A program made the translations under genes and the position numbers. This document shows, piece after piece, positions 36,661 to 50,100 of a DNA stretch of 64,000 nucleotides. The stretch comes from Symbiodinium natans (lineage: Eukaryota; Sar; Dinophyceae; Suessiales; Symbiodiniaceae), in NCBI GenBank assembly GCA_905221605.1, contig CAJNDS010002616.1, positions 205,336 to 269,335 of the forward strand. The letters are read 5' to 3'. Under the pieces are notes generated by a model that had not been told where the DNA came from, did not search any database, and saw only the letters and a program-made list of their open reading frames with translations. Numbering within the stretch: position 1 is the first letter of the stretch; the number at the start of each line of letters is the position of its first letter.

Positions 36661-38730
36661 GCCGGATCTGCGGCGCCCGAGCACCTCAGAGAGGGAAAAG
36701 TGTCGGATCTGGAGGCACCCAAACACCCCAAACCCCAAACCCCAAACCCCAAACCCTGAACCCTGAACCCTGAACCCTGAACCCTGCCCTACCCTAAACC
36801 CCAAAGAGAGCCAAAATCCGGCTGCTGAGGGTTCATAGCCCTATATTATGGGCTTCCCTACTACCCCCCCTCTATACTACCCCCCCTAGGTTCCCTCCTC
36901 AAATAACCTTAATAGGCTCAACCATACCCTAAAAATAGCCTTAATTATGAGGGGAACCCGGGGGGGCAGTACAGAGGGGGGGGGGGGTAGCAGGGGAACC
37001 CATGACTATATAATAATGTAGATTCAGATGTAAACATGCATTTTCACCGTGTATGGCTATATCTAGAAGTACAGAGCATGTTTCTTTCTCATGATACGAG
37101 AAGTCCTTAGTTACCCAAAATCCTAAACCCCGAGCCCTAAACCCTAAACCCTAGACCCTAAACCCTAAACCCTAAAGCTGAAACCAGGCCCTTCAGGCGC
37201 CGGGGATGTGCAGGATGCCATTTGGGGCCAGGTTCAGGGCGAGCGGGTTGCTTCAGTGTCTTGGGGTCCTTTCACCCCAAGCCCCAAAACAAGAGGGTTT
37301 GGGGCTTAGGGTTTAGGGCTTAGGGCTTGGGCTTTAGGGTGTAGGGGTTTACGGTTTAGGGACTTAGGGATTTAAGGTTTAGAGTTTAGGAGCGGACCAT
37401 GCATCGTAACTGCGGCCCAGTTACCCCACAGACCCTCAACCCCAAACCTTACAACCTTGACAACCCTTACCCAACCCTAAAACCTAAACCCTAAACCCTG
37501 AACCCTATAAGCCCCTTAAAGCCGCTACAACCCCTAAACCCTCATGACTCTGAAGCCCTCATAGCCCCGAAATCCCTGAAAGCTCTTCTACCCCGTCTAA
37601 CCCTCATTAACCCGTTTGCCCCTTCCCAAGTGGGCAAGCCAACAATCCAACACCATCATAGAACTTGGGATGTTCCCCCTTATACAAACAGCCCTTAAAA
37701 GGGATTAGAATAAAAGGGGGGGGGGGGTGCTAAAATCCTATTAAGGAAAGTTAATATAAGGGGGGAACAACCCAACGTATAACCCTTACAATCCGTACAC
37801 CCCTATACCGAAAAACAAACACGCCCCTTCCATGAGCCATGGCGTGGCACACTCCAGTTTCTAAAATAAGGTTTAGGGTTTGGGGTTTGGGGTTTAGGGT
37901 TTAGGGTTTAGACCCAGGAGTAACCTAGGAAAAAAAGGGCACCCTTGTTGGCCTTAAGGGGATTATACGGGAACCCCAACCCTGAAAAAAAGAAATAAGG
38001 GCCTACTCCGGGTCCTAGTCTAGTTTCTGAGTTCCTCGATGACCTTTTTTTATGATGGTAGGAGAACAGATGGGGTTTATGAAAATAAGGGACCCCTAAG
38101 GTAAACCCCCAAAGAGTAGGATTCCCTTATACTAAGGACCCCAATAAGGTACCCCGAATTTCGGAAACCCCCCCATATCAGGCTATTAGGCTTGCAAGAC
38201 CATAAGCCTTAAACCCAAAACCCTAAACCTTAAAACCCGAGACCGCAAACCTTAAACCCTCCAAGCCCTCAGACTTTAAACCCTAAAGCCCTCAAGCTTA
38301 AAGCCCTAAAAACTCTCAACCTTCAAACGTTAAACCCTAAACTCTAAACCCTAAAACCTAAACCCAAAAACCTAAACCCTAAGCCCTAAACCCTAAACCT
38401 CTAAACCTCTAAACCCCTAAACCCCTAAACCCCTATACCCCTAAACCCCTAAACCCCCAAACCCTAAACCCTAAACCCTAAATGGAAAAAACAAGCGTTG
38501 CCAGGATGCTCTCTGCGACTGGCTTTGACCTGGTTCAGGAAGTTATCCTGGACGCAGATTGGTTTAGGGTTTAAGATCTGGCGTTTAGGGTTTAGGGTTT
38601 AGGGTTGAGGGTTTAGGGTTTAAGATTTAGGGTTTAGGGTTCAGGGTTAAGGTTTAGGACCACAAACAACAGCGGCGACGACGACGACCAGGACGACGAC
38701 GACGACGAGCACTACCACCAGCAGGGATAG
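36661..38730 (+). CDS. Gene 2, 3' end with acidic C-terminus and stop, product unknown
   Basis: Candidate exons: 36661-36699 (AGSAAPEHLREGK), 37197-37296 (32 codons, starts AGDVQDAIWGQVQGERV), 38505-38561 (MLSATGFDLVQEVILDAD) and 38658-38730. The last two join in phase through a split Trp codon and end TTNNSGDDDDQDDDDDEHYH...QG then TAG at 38728-38730. The final intron is telomere-like from its GTTTAGGG donor to its GGTTTAG acceptor. The 390 bp after the stop lack telomere-like tracts, as expected for 3' UTR or intergenic DNA. The poly-Asp tail is seen directly; its role is unknown. Confidence 0.5.
36841..37010. mobile_element. Single-copy long inverted-repeat element J
   Basis: About 170 bp; arms with ctactaccccccct and cccctaggttccctc are matched by gaggggaacccggggggg and gggggtagcaggggaacc. 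Confidence 0.65.
37675..37775. mobile_element. Inverted-repeat element family A, copy 7
   Basis: ttgggatgttcccccttata and ggggggaacaacccaa. Confidence 0.8.
37911..38014. mobile_element. Inverted-repeat element family I, copy 1
   Basis: gacccaggagtaacctagga at the left and aagggcctactccgggtc at the right. Related copies: 8528-8623 (gacccaagagtaagctagga ... cctacttcgggtc) and about 2641-2710, whose left end is unclear. Confidence 0.65.
38069..38180. mobile_element. Inverted-repeat element family H, copy 2
   Basis: gatggggtttatgaaaataa at the left and atttcggaaacccccccata at the right. A right-end-only copy lies at about 16960-16992. Confidence 0.55.
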
Positions 38731-39120
38731 GTCCCCCATGGGGTTTTGCTACTCTCAGCTTTTGTGGAAATGGCGTTCTCTTTCGGTTTCTGGGGCTTTC
38801 GGCCTTCTGTCCATCAAAGATGCGGGTTGTGTGGGTTGTCATGTGCCTTTTCAGAAAAGTGCTTTGTTGTGTGTTCTCTCTGCTTTCGGATGCTGCTTTC
38901 TACCAATCACTTTCTTATGTGCTTTTCGTCAGCTTTGGAATGTGACTTTTCAGCGTTCTGATGAAGGATGTTTTTTTCCTGTGGCAGGGGCGGGGATTTT
39001 GAATTCCGTGAGGTACTCCATCTTCATAGACCATTGGCATGACTCGATTAAAACAACTTTGGGAAACACCGGAGAACAAATACAACAAACTCCTGACGCA
39101 TAGACCTATGGTTTCGGGAA
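38731..39120 (+). other. Tract-free stretch after the gene 2 stop
   Basis: Pyrimidine-rich, with no telomere-like heptamers. A 121-codon + strand frame (38738-39103) is open here but starts just after the proposed stop and shows no recognisable motif; I read it as 3' UTR or intergenic. Confidence 0.35.
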
Positions 39121-39465
39121 CCTAAACCCTAAACCCTAAACCCTAGACCCCAAACCCTAAACCCTAAGCCCTAATAAACCCTTTACCCCATCTTCTGCTC
39201 ACTATGAGATCGAGTTCATGCTTCAGATAGCGTTTGGCTGCTCTATATCCCCCCTGGGAATTATTTCTTATTTCTGTCTATATATAACCCAAGAGGGCAT
39301 TTAAAACAATATGTTTATTAAGGTTCTAAGGGGAGTATAGTACTCTGTGTCATGCTGAGAACCAGAGAGACCCTAGACTTGGGGATGCAGACAGGAGACT
39401 CATGCAGCGGTCTAGGGTTTAGGGTTTAGGGTTTAGGGTTTAGGGTTTAGGGCTTAGGGTTTCAG

Positions 39466-42400
39466 CTCAAGTGGTAGGACTCATTGAAGGACGGGCATTA
39501 TCCAGACCCCACACTAGCAGGGTGAAATTCCTTACCAAGGGTGCGAGTGGTTAGACCAAGATCTACGATGGTATCAAACACTAAACCCTAAACCCTAAAC
39601 CCTAAAACCTAAACCCTAAACCCTCAACCCTAAACCCTAAACCCTAAAACCTAAACCCTAAACCCTAACCCTAACCCTAAAACCTAAGCCTTGGCATAGG
39701 AGCTAGGGTGCCTCTTACGATGACAGGGAAGTCCATGTATCATTTGAGTCGACCACCCACCCTTAACCGTAGCCCGAAATCCCAAATACCCCAATCCCCA
39801 ATCTGAGTCACAAGACCCAGGGTTTAAGTTTAGGGTCTCCCCCCCCCCCGCACCCCACCCCACCCCCGCCGCCCTAAACCCAAAACCCTAAACCCTAAAC
39901 CCTAAACCCTAGACTCCCTGAATAAACTGTTTGAACCCTGAACTCCATAGGACGGGAACTCGGCTTTAGAGGTTTAAGCATTCGGGTTTAGGGTTTTCAG
40001 GATTCACAGCAAGCCCTCGGCAAGTGGCCTGATTCCCAAACCCTCCGCGCTTTTACCCTTGGCCCTCAACAGCAAACCCGAAACCCTATGTTCGAAACTC
40101 TCAACCTATATACTATATATACTATATATACTATATATACTATATATACTATATATACTATATATACTATATATACTATATATACTATATATACTATATA
40201 TACTATATATACTATATATACTATATATACTATATATATATATATATATAACGACAACCCTTAACCAGCACGCCTTGTAGGCTTGGATCAGAGCAACCTT
40301 CCTCAGCAACATAGGATCGGCCGCTCTTGGTCGTTCTGGGGCCCCAAAATCCTTACACTGAGGGTTTAAGGCTCAGGGTTGAGGGGTTTCGGGTCCAGGG
40401 GGTTCCTTTCAACCGTGGCCTGAACATCGCTTTAAGCAGCGGGATTCTGCAGTAGGCAAGCCAGGGGAGAAAAGCAAGAAACTACTCCCCTTTGGCATCG
40501 GGCTGTCGTGTACATGTAATACAAGTGCTGCGAGGTCGACATATATGGGGATTTCCGAAAATAGGGGTAGCCCCTATATACCCCAAAAATACTATATTCC
40601 CTTTAAAGGAACCCCAAAAACAAGGGACCCCAAAATATTATATTCCCTTTAAGGAACCCCCCCCCCCCCCAAAAAAAAAAAGGGACCCCAAAATATTATA
40701 TTCCCATTAAAGGAACACCAAAAAAGGGACCCCTATTTTTGGAAACCCCCATATATTGAAGCATGAGCCTCGGTTCATGCTCTGCAAAAAATGCCCTGAC
40801 TGGGTTTAGGGCTTCGGGTTTAGGGTTTAGGGTTTAGGGCTAGGGTTTAGGGTTTAGGGTTTAGGGTTTAGGGTTTAGGGCTTAGGGTTTAGGGTTTAGG
40901 GTTGAGGGTTTAGGTTTAGGGTTTAGGGTTTAGGGTTTAGGGGTTAGGGTTTAGGGTTTAGGGTTTAGGGTTTAGGGTTTAGGGTTTAGGGTTTAGGGTT
41001 TCAACTCCAAAAACATCGTGCCCTCAGATTCGAGTAGACATCCAGCCTTGACCCCTCAACCCAAGAACCATGACCAGGCTCTTCCGCCTAGAGCTCCCTG
41101 CACTCAATAGCCCCAACCCTAAAACCCAAAAAGCATCTGCAAAAAAAGCGAAAGCCGGAAAACCCCAAAAAAAAACCAAACTCCAAAAATCCAAAACTCC
41201 AAATAAAACCCAAACCCCAAAGCCTAAACCCTATCAACCCCAGAACTCTTCAAACTATACTGTCACATGGAACCCTAGCAAAAATCAAAAGTTTAGCTGT
41301 TTCTCAGGAACTCCAACAATTAAGCACTACTCCCAACTATCCCTAAATTTCAAGCCCTACCAACCCCCCCCCAAAACTCACTTCAAAAAAAAACCTAAAC
41401 CCTAAATCCTAAACCCTACACCCTACACCCCAAAACTCTCTTCAGGCCCGGAAGCCTGCGCTCGACGGCGTCGGGCTTGGGGTTCGAGGATCCCAAGGAT
41501 TCCTTCCGCAAGGGCCATGGTCAAAAGACTCCATAGGGTTTAGGGTTTAGGGTTTGGGGTTTAGGGTTTGGGGTTTAGGGTTTGGGGTTTAGGGTATGGG
41601 GTTTAGGGTTCGAGGTTTGGAGTTTAGGGTTTAGGGTTTGGGTTTTGGTGGTTTGGTGTTGGTGGTTTGGGGTTTGGGGTTTGGGGTTCGGGGGTTGGGG
41701 GTGCTGTCTGCTTCGAGAGTTTATCGACCTTGCGGAGTGCGGGGCTTGTGGGCTAAGCGCGTTTGCCGACGTATTACATATGTTTTTTTTCAGAGGGCTT
41801 AGGGAAGGTTCTAGAGTTTCTAGGCATGCATGGGTCTTCCGGGAGGTATATGAAGTAGGGTATGTATTTCTGTTTTTGGTGAGTGTATATAAGGTTCCTT
41901 TTGAAATTGGTGAGTGTATATACTGGGTGGCCTTTTGGGGGTACAAGAAATATAAACCCTACTTCATATGAGGGGGCATCTAGTGCTTCTTCATGCGATT
42001 TCGATGTACGGTTAGGAGGGTTTAGAGGGCTTTTGACGGTTTTTTGGTTCGGAGTTCAGGAGGGCTTGTCGGGTATATGCGGCTTGGGGGTCCTTGTTAT
42101 CACATGTAGGGTACCCCTAGGGCTTAGGCTTTAGGGTTTAGGGCCTTTTTCTGATGCTAGAGAGCTTTTGTGTCAGGGAACTTAACCCGACTAGGTGTTA
42201 CTGACAAAAAAGGGGACACGGGCCCACACCTTAACAAACCTAAAAAACTCAGCCCTAAAACCCTAAAACCGTACAAACCCACAAAAAAAACAATCAAGTC
42301 CTAAACGCCCTGAAAAACCCAAAAGCCGCTAGACCCTAAAAATCCTAAAAGCCAAAACCCTAACCTAAGCCCTAAACCCTATACACGATAAGCCCTAAAC

Positions 42401-44132
42401 CCTCGTTTCAACCTCTAAACGCCCTACACCCTACACCCTACACCCTACACCGTCCACCCTAAACCCTAAACCCTAAACCCTAAACCCTAAACCCTGAACC
42501 CTGAACCCTGAACTCTAAACCAAGCCCAAGTGGCAGAAGACAGGGCCGGGCGGAGAAGGGGAGGGCCGGATTCCCCTTGGAGCTGATTGGCTTAGGGTTT
42601 AGGGTTTAGGGTTTAGGGTTGAGGGTTGAGGGTTGAGGGTTTAGGGCTTAGGGTTTTGCCCTATAAACCCTCACATCCATGAGTCCCCAAACAGCGTTGT
42701 GAGGCACTGAGGGAGGCTTAGGTTTAGGCTTTAGGGTTTAGGGTTTGGGGTTTGGGGTTTGGGGTTTAGGGTTTAGGGCTAGGGTTTAGGGTTTAGGGTT
42801 TAGGGTTTGGGGTTTAGGGTTTAGGGTTTTGGGTTTGGGGTTTGGGGTTTGGGGTTTAGGGTTTAGGGTGTTGTTGACTTTTCCAGGCTTGGTGGCGGGA
42901 TCTGGCCACTCAAAAGGCTTCGCATCTGGTGCTTCCTCTTATTGCGGAGGCGCCACCCGCAAACCCGAAACCCCACACCACAAAGGCGCTCGCAACCTGC
43001 CACCCGAAACCCTATAAACCCTAAACCAAAACCCTAAACCCTAAACCGCAAACCCCAAAACCCTAAACCCGAAACGCCGAAGCCTGAACATCCGTTCTTG
43101 CCACGTTCAGCCCAGTGGCCAGAAGACGACTCATCCTCGGCTCTACACCAAGCTTTCATCCCTGAAGCCCGAAGCCCTAAACCCTAAACCCTAAACCCTA
43201 AACCCGAAACCCTCGAGGGTGCGAAAGCTCTTCAAAGGGCCAAAGCTGCAAGGGTAGGGATTCAGGTGTTTGGGGCTTTTGGGGGTGCTTGGGGACTAAG
43301 GGGCCTTAGGGATCGGTAACATTTATATAGTGTTTACGTAGCACTTCAGTGTTTTTGGGCTTGGACTTCGGCTTTCAGGGTGGATGGGGCCAGACGCAGA
43401 TGCCAGGCCCGATGTCTCACTTAGGGTTTAGGGTTTAGGGTTTAGGGTTTAGGGTTTAGGGTTTAGGGTTTAGGGTTTCGCGTTTAGAGTGTGCCTTCCA
43501 AGTCTAAGAGTCTAAACTCTCAACCCGTTGGATGTCCGGCGCTGGTTTGATTAGAACCAGCGTCTGAGTAGCTCATATTGGACTTGTGTATGCAGGGCAT
43601 AAAGCGGGATGATGGTTTAGGGTTTAGGGTTTAGGGTTTAGGGTTTAGGGTTTAGGGTTTAGGGTTTAGGGTTTAGGGTTTAGGGTTTAGGGTTTAGGGT
43701 TTAGGGTTTAGGGTTTAGGAATTAGGGTGTAGGGTTGAGAATTACTTCGCTTTTATGTTTTAGGCACGCTGGTGACGCTGGCTCTTCAAGGAGCTTTGGG
43801 CGCATGATGAGATGGTGGGTCACCTCCGTAAGGTGCATGCTTCGGTTTAGGGCTTGGGGTTTAGGCTCCCTGTTTGCTTGCCTCTAAACCCTAGACCCTA
43901 AAACCCTAAACCCTAAACCCTGAACCCTAAACCCTGAACCCTAAACCCTGAACCCTAAACCCCAAACTCCAAACCCTAAACCCTAAACCCTAAACCCCAG
44001 CTCATGGTTCCTTCTTGGCGACAGGTTAGGGTTGCACTGGTGTAGTGGAGCACTTGGGTGGCCACTTGGAGCTATTTTTGGGCGAGGCGCAGAGGCTAAC
44101 AGAGGGCGAGCGCAACATGTACGTACGGCATG
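39466..44132 (+). CDS. Gene 3, 5' part: long phase-linked chain of small exons, product unknown
   Basis: Exon 39466-39540 (QVVGLIEGRALSRPHTSRVK...) comes first. Exons 40010-40071, 40294-40363, 40456-40524 and 40762-40803 (HEPRFMLCKKCPDW) keep one frame. Exons 41446-41537, 41794-41845, 41973-42010, 42060-42105, 42195-42221, 42544-42589, 42684-42715, 42887-42949 (AWWRDLATQKASHLVLPLIA...), 43111-43166 (PSGQKTTHPRLYTKLSSL), 43218-43253, 43350-43425 and 43596-43614 are in one frame across eleven junctions. 44046-44132 (VEHLGGHLELFLGEAQRLTE...) probably follows a short exon near 43764. Donors: GTTTAGGG, GTAGGG, GTTAGG and several GC. The start codon is not identified and I recognise no family. Confidence 0.5.
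40106..40250. repeat. 9-bp ctatatata minisatellite
   Basis: About 15 near-perfect copies in the intron after exon 40010-40071. Confidence 0.9.
40541..40756. mobile_element. Inverted-repeat element family H, copy 1 (internally repeated)
   Basis: atatatggggatttccgaaa at the left and ttggaaacccccatatat at the right. Inside, a block with ccccaaaatattatattccc recurs about three times. It fills most of the intron between exons 40456-40524 and 40762-40803. Confidence 0.75.
41846..41972. mobile_element. Inverted-repeat element family D, copy 3 (exactly an intron)
   Basis: Begins GTATATGAAGTAGGG and ends CCCTACTTCATATGAG, so the element itself provides the GT donor and lies directly against the AG acceptor. 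Flanking exons 41794-41845 and 41973-42010 join in frame. Confidence 0.8.
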
Positions 44133-44194
44133 GTAGCCCTAAACCCTAAACCCTACACCCTACACCCTAAACCCTAAACCCTAGCTCTTTGGAC

Positions 44195-47100
44195 TTTCTA
44201 TGGAGGCTAGGGCGTTTGCCGTCATAGAGCACTCACCCAGGCCACATGCGCCACCCGCAGGTATGTGGATAGTTCTCCGACTTAAGGTCCCTTTTTAAGA
44301 TCCCTTTTTCAAGGGTGCCGCCTTCCTGATGGGTACCCAAAATGGGACCCTAACCTAGGAAACTACCCACATCTTTGAGTCGTGATATTGAAACCCTAAA
44401 CCCTAAACCCTAAACCCTAAACCCTAAACCCTACACCCGACTTTCTTGAAGAAGAACAGGGGCCAACGAATGGCCCCACATTGAACCCGAAACCCTCATC
44501 CCTAACCCCAGACCTAGCCCCCACCCCAAAAACAAAACCTAAACCCTACAAACCCTTCCAACCAACAAACCCAACAAACCCTACAAGCCCTACACACTAC
44601 AAACCACACACCCTGCACACCCCCTAAACCCTAAACCCTAAACCCCAAACCCCAAACCCCAAACCCTAAACCCTAAACCCTAAACCCCGAACCCTAAACC
44701 CCATACCCTATACCCTACATGCCCCCATTGAATCAGAGCCGCATCCTTCTCTTCCTTCTCTTGCTCGGAGCTGAAGATGCTCTCCTTGCAAACAAAAAGG
44801 GGTTAGGGTTCAGGGTTCAGCGTGTAGGGTTTAGAGCTTAGAGTGTAGGGTTGGGAACCCTGTTCGGGGTTCCTTTGAAAGGATTCTAGAGTATTGTAAT
44901 TTGGGGTACATTTAAGGCCTACTCCTGTTGTCGGAAATCCCCAGATCTTTCACCATTCGGGTTGAGGGGGTGCAGGGGTCTAGTCTAGTGGTGTAGGCTT
45001 TTTGTCTTGGCTCAAAAGGTGGTTCGAGCTCAGGGCTGGGACTTTGCCCGTTCATGGTAAGACCCTAAATTCTGAACCCTAAACCCTAAACCTTATATAC
45101 CCCCAAGAACCGATAATCTTTACCCGGAACCCTACTTCCGGAAATTCACATATAGACAAGGGGGGGCCTTCTGCCTTTTCGCCCTACATCTCCCAGCCCT
45201 TGGGTGAGGGTTTGAAGGTCATGGTTTGGGGTTTAGGGTTTAGAGTTTAGGGTTTAGGGCTTGGGGTATCTCAGCCTGAACGCTGGAACCCTAAGCCACA
45301 AAACCTTCCGACTGCGGCTGTTGGCTCCAGTTCGGTGTCGTCCACAAAGCGAACTTTCGAGTCCTCAAGGAATCTTGGAGACTCCCAAGGCTTTAGGCTC
45401 TAGGCTTCAGGCTTTGGGTTTCTTAGGGGCTAGGGCTCTAAAAAACTCTTAGGGGCCCTTAGAGGAGGCCCTTAGAACCCTAAACCCTAAACCCTAAACC
45501 CTAAACCCTATACCCTAAACCCATTAGGGTTCAGAGAACGCCCCTGGACCCGCGGGGGTAGGAGCCTGCTCCAGTTCAGGTGCTTCGGTGGGTTGCTTAG
45601 CTTTGGAGTAGACCCTGAAACAAAATGTATATACTTTTGAGGTATAAGTAGCCAGAATAGGAACCCAGAACCAACAAAAGCGTTAAAGTATAGTACTCCA
45701 AGACCAAGGTTGAAAGTGCAAGAGCCCCTCAAGCTCAAAGAGAGCAGAAGCAGCTTCCGGGCTAAGGGCTCCAAAGGGCTCAGGGTTGAGTTTAGGGTTT
45801 AGGGTTTAGGGTTTAGGGTTTAGGGTTTAGGGTTTAGGGTTTAGGGTTTAGGGTTTAGGGCTTAGGGTTTAGGGATTAGGGATTAAGGTTTCGGGTTTGA
45901 GGTTTAAGGGCTTTGGTTTTTGAAGGAAGTTGCGGAGCAGGGTTTGCCTGTAGGTACATGCAGCTTTTGCTCCACCTCTGCGGGTCTACCCAGATCCTTG
46001 GCAAGGATCTGGAAAGCAGGAATTCCCCCCTCCCCCCCCTAGTGCTCTGAAAAGATACCGAACGATGGCGCAACCCTAAACATTGACTGGAGGGTGTCTT
46101 GTTCACGGAGGGCGGGCCCCCTTCTTGTCGCACTGTACGCGCGGCATAGTGGGAAAAGGCCATGCGCAACATGGCACATCATCCCTAAACCCTAAACCCC
46201 AAACCCCAAACCCTAAACCCTAACCCCCCCCCCCCCCCACACCACCTTACACCCCAAACCTGGAGTTGCAAACCCTCCACCCAAAACGCCTGGACCCTCA
46301 CCCCAACGTCGCCGAAAAACCCAGAACCAGAAAACTCACCAAGCCCTAAACCCTACACCTCAAACCGTAAACCCTAGACCCCAAATCCCTGAACCCCAAA
46401 CCCTAGTTCAACCCTAAACCCTAAAAAACCCTGAAACCAAAAACCTTGAACCCCAAACCCTGCACCCTAAACCCTGAACCCTGAACCCCAAACCCAAAAC
46501 CCTGAACCCCAACTCCAAAACCCTGAACCCCAAAACCTTGAACCCCAAACCCCAAACCCTATACCCTAAGCCCTGAACCCTATACCCCAAAACCCTGAAC
46601 CCCAAACCCTAATTAGACCCTCAACCCTAAACCCTAAACCCTAAACCCCAAACCCCAAAACCCTAAACCCTACACCCTAAACCCTAAACCCTAAACCCTA
46701 GACCCCAAACCCCAAAACCCTAAACCCTAAACCCTAAACCCCAAACCCCAAAACCCTAAACCCTAAACCCTAGGCTGCGGCCAGCTTGCGAAGCGCGGCT
46801 TGGAATCTGTCCGATCCTGCCGTGAAATCTCGTGGACGCATTGCAGAAAAATTCGTGGGCTTCGGGTTTAGGGTTTGGGGTATGGGGTTTAGGGTTTGGG
46901 GCTTAGGGTTTGGGGTTTAGGGTTTGGAGTATAGGGTTTAGGGTTTAGGGTTTGGGGGTTAGGGTTTAGGCCCAATGGGCGGACGGGTCTTTCTCCGCTG
47001 CTTGACGAGCTGCTTGTGACTAGTGCCTGCTTGAACGTGAGATGCGGAACCGTGAACGCCCAACCCTAAACTCTAAACCCCACACCCTAAACCCCAAACC

Positions 47101-50100
47101 CTAAACCCTAAACCCTAACCCTAAACCCGACACCCCAAACCCTAAACCCCAAACCCCAAACCCTAAACCTCGGAATGCCCGCAAACGCTCAACCCGCCTC
47201 CCCGACCTCCTGGTCTGGCTCATCCTCCTGAGCTAGGGCCAAGAATCAGAAGGGTTTAGGGTTTTAGGGGCTTAGGGATTTAGGGATTTAGGGGTTTAGG
47301 GGTTTAGGGGTTTAGGGGTTTAGGGGTTTGGGGGTTTGGGGGTTAGGGGTTAAGGGTTCATAGGGTTCCTAGGGTTCGTAGGGTTCATAGGGTTAATGGT
47401 GTTCATAAGGGTTCACAGGGTTCATAGTAGGGTTCACAATACGTAGGGTTCAGAGGGGCTTCAGGGGATTGAAAGAGTGCAGCTTCTCCAGGGTTTCTCG
47501 GGTCTAGGGCTTAGGGTTTAGAATGGGGGGGCGGGGGGAGGCTTAAGGGTTCAAAAAAAAACCTTTCAAGGGCTACAGAGGTTGAAAGGGCATCTTCGAG
47601 CTTGGGTGAGAGGGCTACCGGGTTTCCAGGGTCTTCCTCAGTCTCTGGGACTACTGGGATCTTGTGTGCGGGAACGTAACATCAGCTACCATGCTAGGGT
47701 TGTCCAGTGCAGAAGCTAGTATGATTATTGTGGTGGCTTGCATGAAGTTTTTGGGATGTTCCCCCTTATACTAGCAGTCCTTGATAGGGATTATAGTACC
47801 CCGATTATAATCCTATGAAGGACTGTTAGTACAAAGGGGAACAAGGGGAACATCCCAAGGAGTGCCCGAAACCCTAAACCCTAATTGAACCTTTAACCCT
47901 GATTAAGTGCTTTAACAAGATCCAGTTTAAGGTTCAAGGTTCAAGGCTGGCTGTTGAGGGTGTTAGGTCCGAGGCTGTTGCGCAGACATCAAAGTCCCAT
48001 GACCCCACAGAAGTGTGACAAAGGCCATAAAGGTCGATTTCAATGGTTTAGGGTTTAGGGTTTAGGGTTTAGGGTTTAGGGCCCAAACAAACCCTGGTTC
48101 AGGACACGAGCGGTCCAATTGCGCGCTAAAGGCATCATGGGGCTGCATGCTCATACATGTACATCATCATGGCGCCTGCGCCTTTTTCGTACTGGTGGGG
48201 GGGGGGTTACAGAGGAGGCTTGTATACAAGCCCAACAGATCTTTCCAGGGACACGATCAAAACCAAATTTCAACGGCCTTGCATCGAAACATGACAGATG
48301 ACCAACTGCTCGTGAGCATGCATAAAGGATAGAACTACATGAAGTAAATGGTGGCTTCTGACAACTGAGATGCAGACGCCTAAACCCTAAAGCTTAAACC
48401 CTAAACCCTAAACCCTAAACCGTAAATCCTAAACCCTAATTTGACCAACCCCAAGCCCGAAAAACCCTGAAACCACTCTCTCCAGCGCCAGGTTGCCGAG
48501 GAAAGAAGCTGCGGCTTGTTGCTGGCGTCGAGCCAGTCCTTGGGGTTTAGGGTTTAGGGTTTAGGGTTTAGGGTTTAGGGTTTAGGTTTAGGGTTTAGGG
48601 TTTAGGGGGACCCGCTGGGTTCAGAGTTTAGGGTCTCAGGCTGGGTAGGGTTTAGGCTTTATGGGGGTTACGCTTTGAGACTGGATTGAGGACGCAGCAT
48701 GGCCAGACACCAATCCCATAACGACGATCGATGTCCTCTAACCATAAACCCTAAACCCTAAACCCGAAGCCCTAATCCCTAAACCCTAAACCCTAAACCC
48801 TAACCCTAAACCCTAAACCCTAAATCCTAAACCCGAAACCCTGAACCCTACACCTTGGACCCGAGCTTTGAGTAACTTGCGCCATAAGTACCATAGCCTA
48901 GGCCCTTTTTTCCGTCGGATCATGCCAGTCTGTGGGGTGGCCGTGGAGCAGGGGTCGCGGGAATTGATAGGGTTTAGGGTTTAGGGTTTAGGGTTTAGGG
49001 TTTAGGGTTTAGGGTTTAGGGTTTAGGGTTTAGGGTTTAGGGTTTAGGGTTTAGGGTTTAGGGTTTAGGGCCCCTTCGAGGATGCAGATGAGCTGCCTTC
49101 GTGTCGGTGGAGTCCTGGGCGGGTTTGAAGTTCGTCGGAGGAATTCTCCGATTTCTGAGGGCTTCCGGTGGCAAGGGTTCAGAGTTCCAGGGTGAGGATC
49201 CCAGGGCTTGTTGGGCTTAGGGCCTTGGGGTTTAAGGTTTAGGGTTTAGGGTTCAGGGTTTAGGGTTTAGGGCTTAGGGTGCCGAGAGGTCGTTGAAGCT
49301 GGGCTCTTGCAGGACGTGCGCCCTAAAGCCAAGAGATCTTCAACTCCAGAACCATGAAGCCCTGTCGTGGTTCAGAACCATGACGCCCTGTCGTGGTTCA
49401 GGGTTCTAGGGTTTTAGGGCTTTTGGGTTTGAGGGTTTTGGAGGTTCAGGGTTTTGGGGTTTTAGGGTTTTTAGGGTTTCAGGGTTTTGGGGTTTAGGGT
49501 TTCATGATTTCAGGGTTTTAGGGCTTTTTGGTTTTAGGGTTTCAGGGTTTCAGGGCTTTGGGGTTTCAGGGTTTTGGGGCTTTAGGGCTTTAGGGTTTAA
49601 GGATTTTGGGGTTTCCAAGTTTCGGGGGCTTAGGGTTTCAGGGTTTTCGGGCCTTAGCGTTTGCAGTTTAAGGGTTTTGGGATGTTTTGGGGTTACAACA
49701 TCCATCTTTTGCGGGCTTGCGGGGGGATTCGTGGAGCGTGAGTTTGATTTCCACAGGGCTCCAAGCCCGAAACCAAAACACAAAAACGATGATAAAGCCT
49801 TAGCCCTAAAACCCGAAACCCTAGGCCCTAGACACTCTAACACCCAAGCCCTAAACCCTAAAACCCTACGTAAACCCCGAAAAAAACCCTAAACCAAAAC
49901 CCTAGAACCCTGAAGGCCTGAAGGCCTAAAGCCCTAACTACTGTTTGCATAAGAACCACCCAAAAATCACATTTTCTTCCTTGCAAGGGCAATATAGGGA
50001 TAATTAATCCGTGCTTTTTTTTGGGTTCTTAAGCAGATGGTAGCAAAACCCCGCCCAAACCCAACGAATCCCCTCGGGCAGCAGCTCCCAAGCCGAAAGA

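Noticed and set aside
38738-39103. 121-codon + strand gene
   Set aside because: It starts just after the proposed gene 2 stop, has odd composition and no motif; better read as 3' UTR or intergenic.
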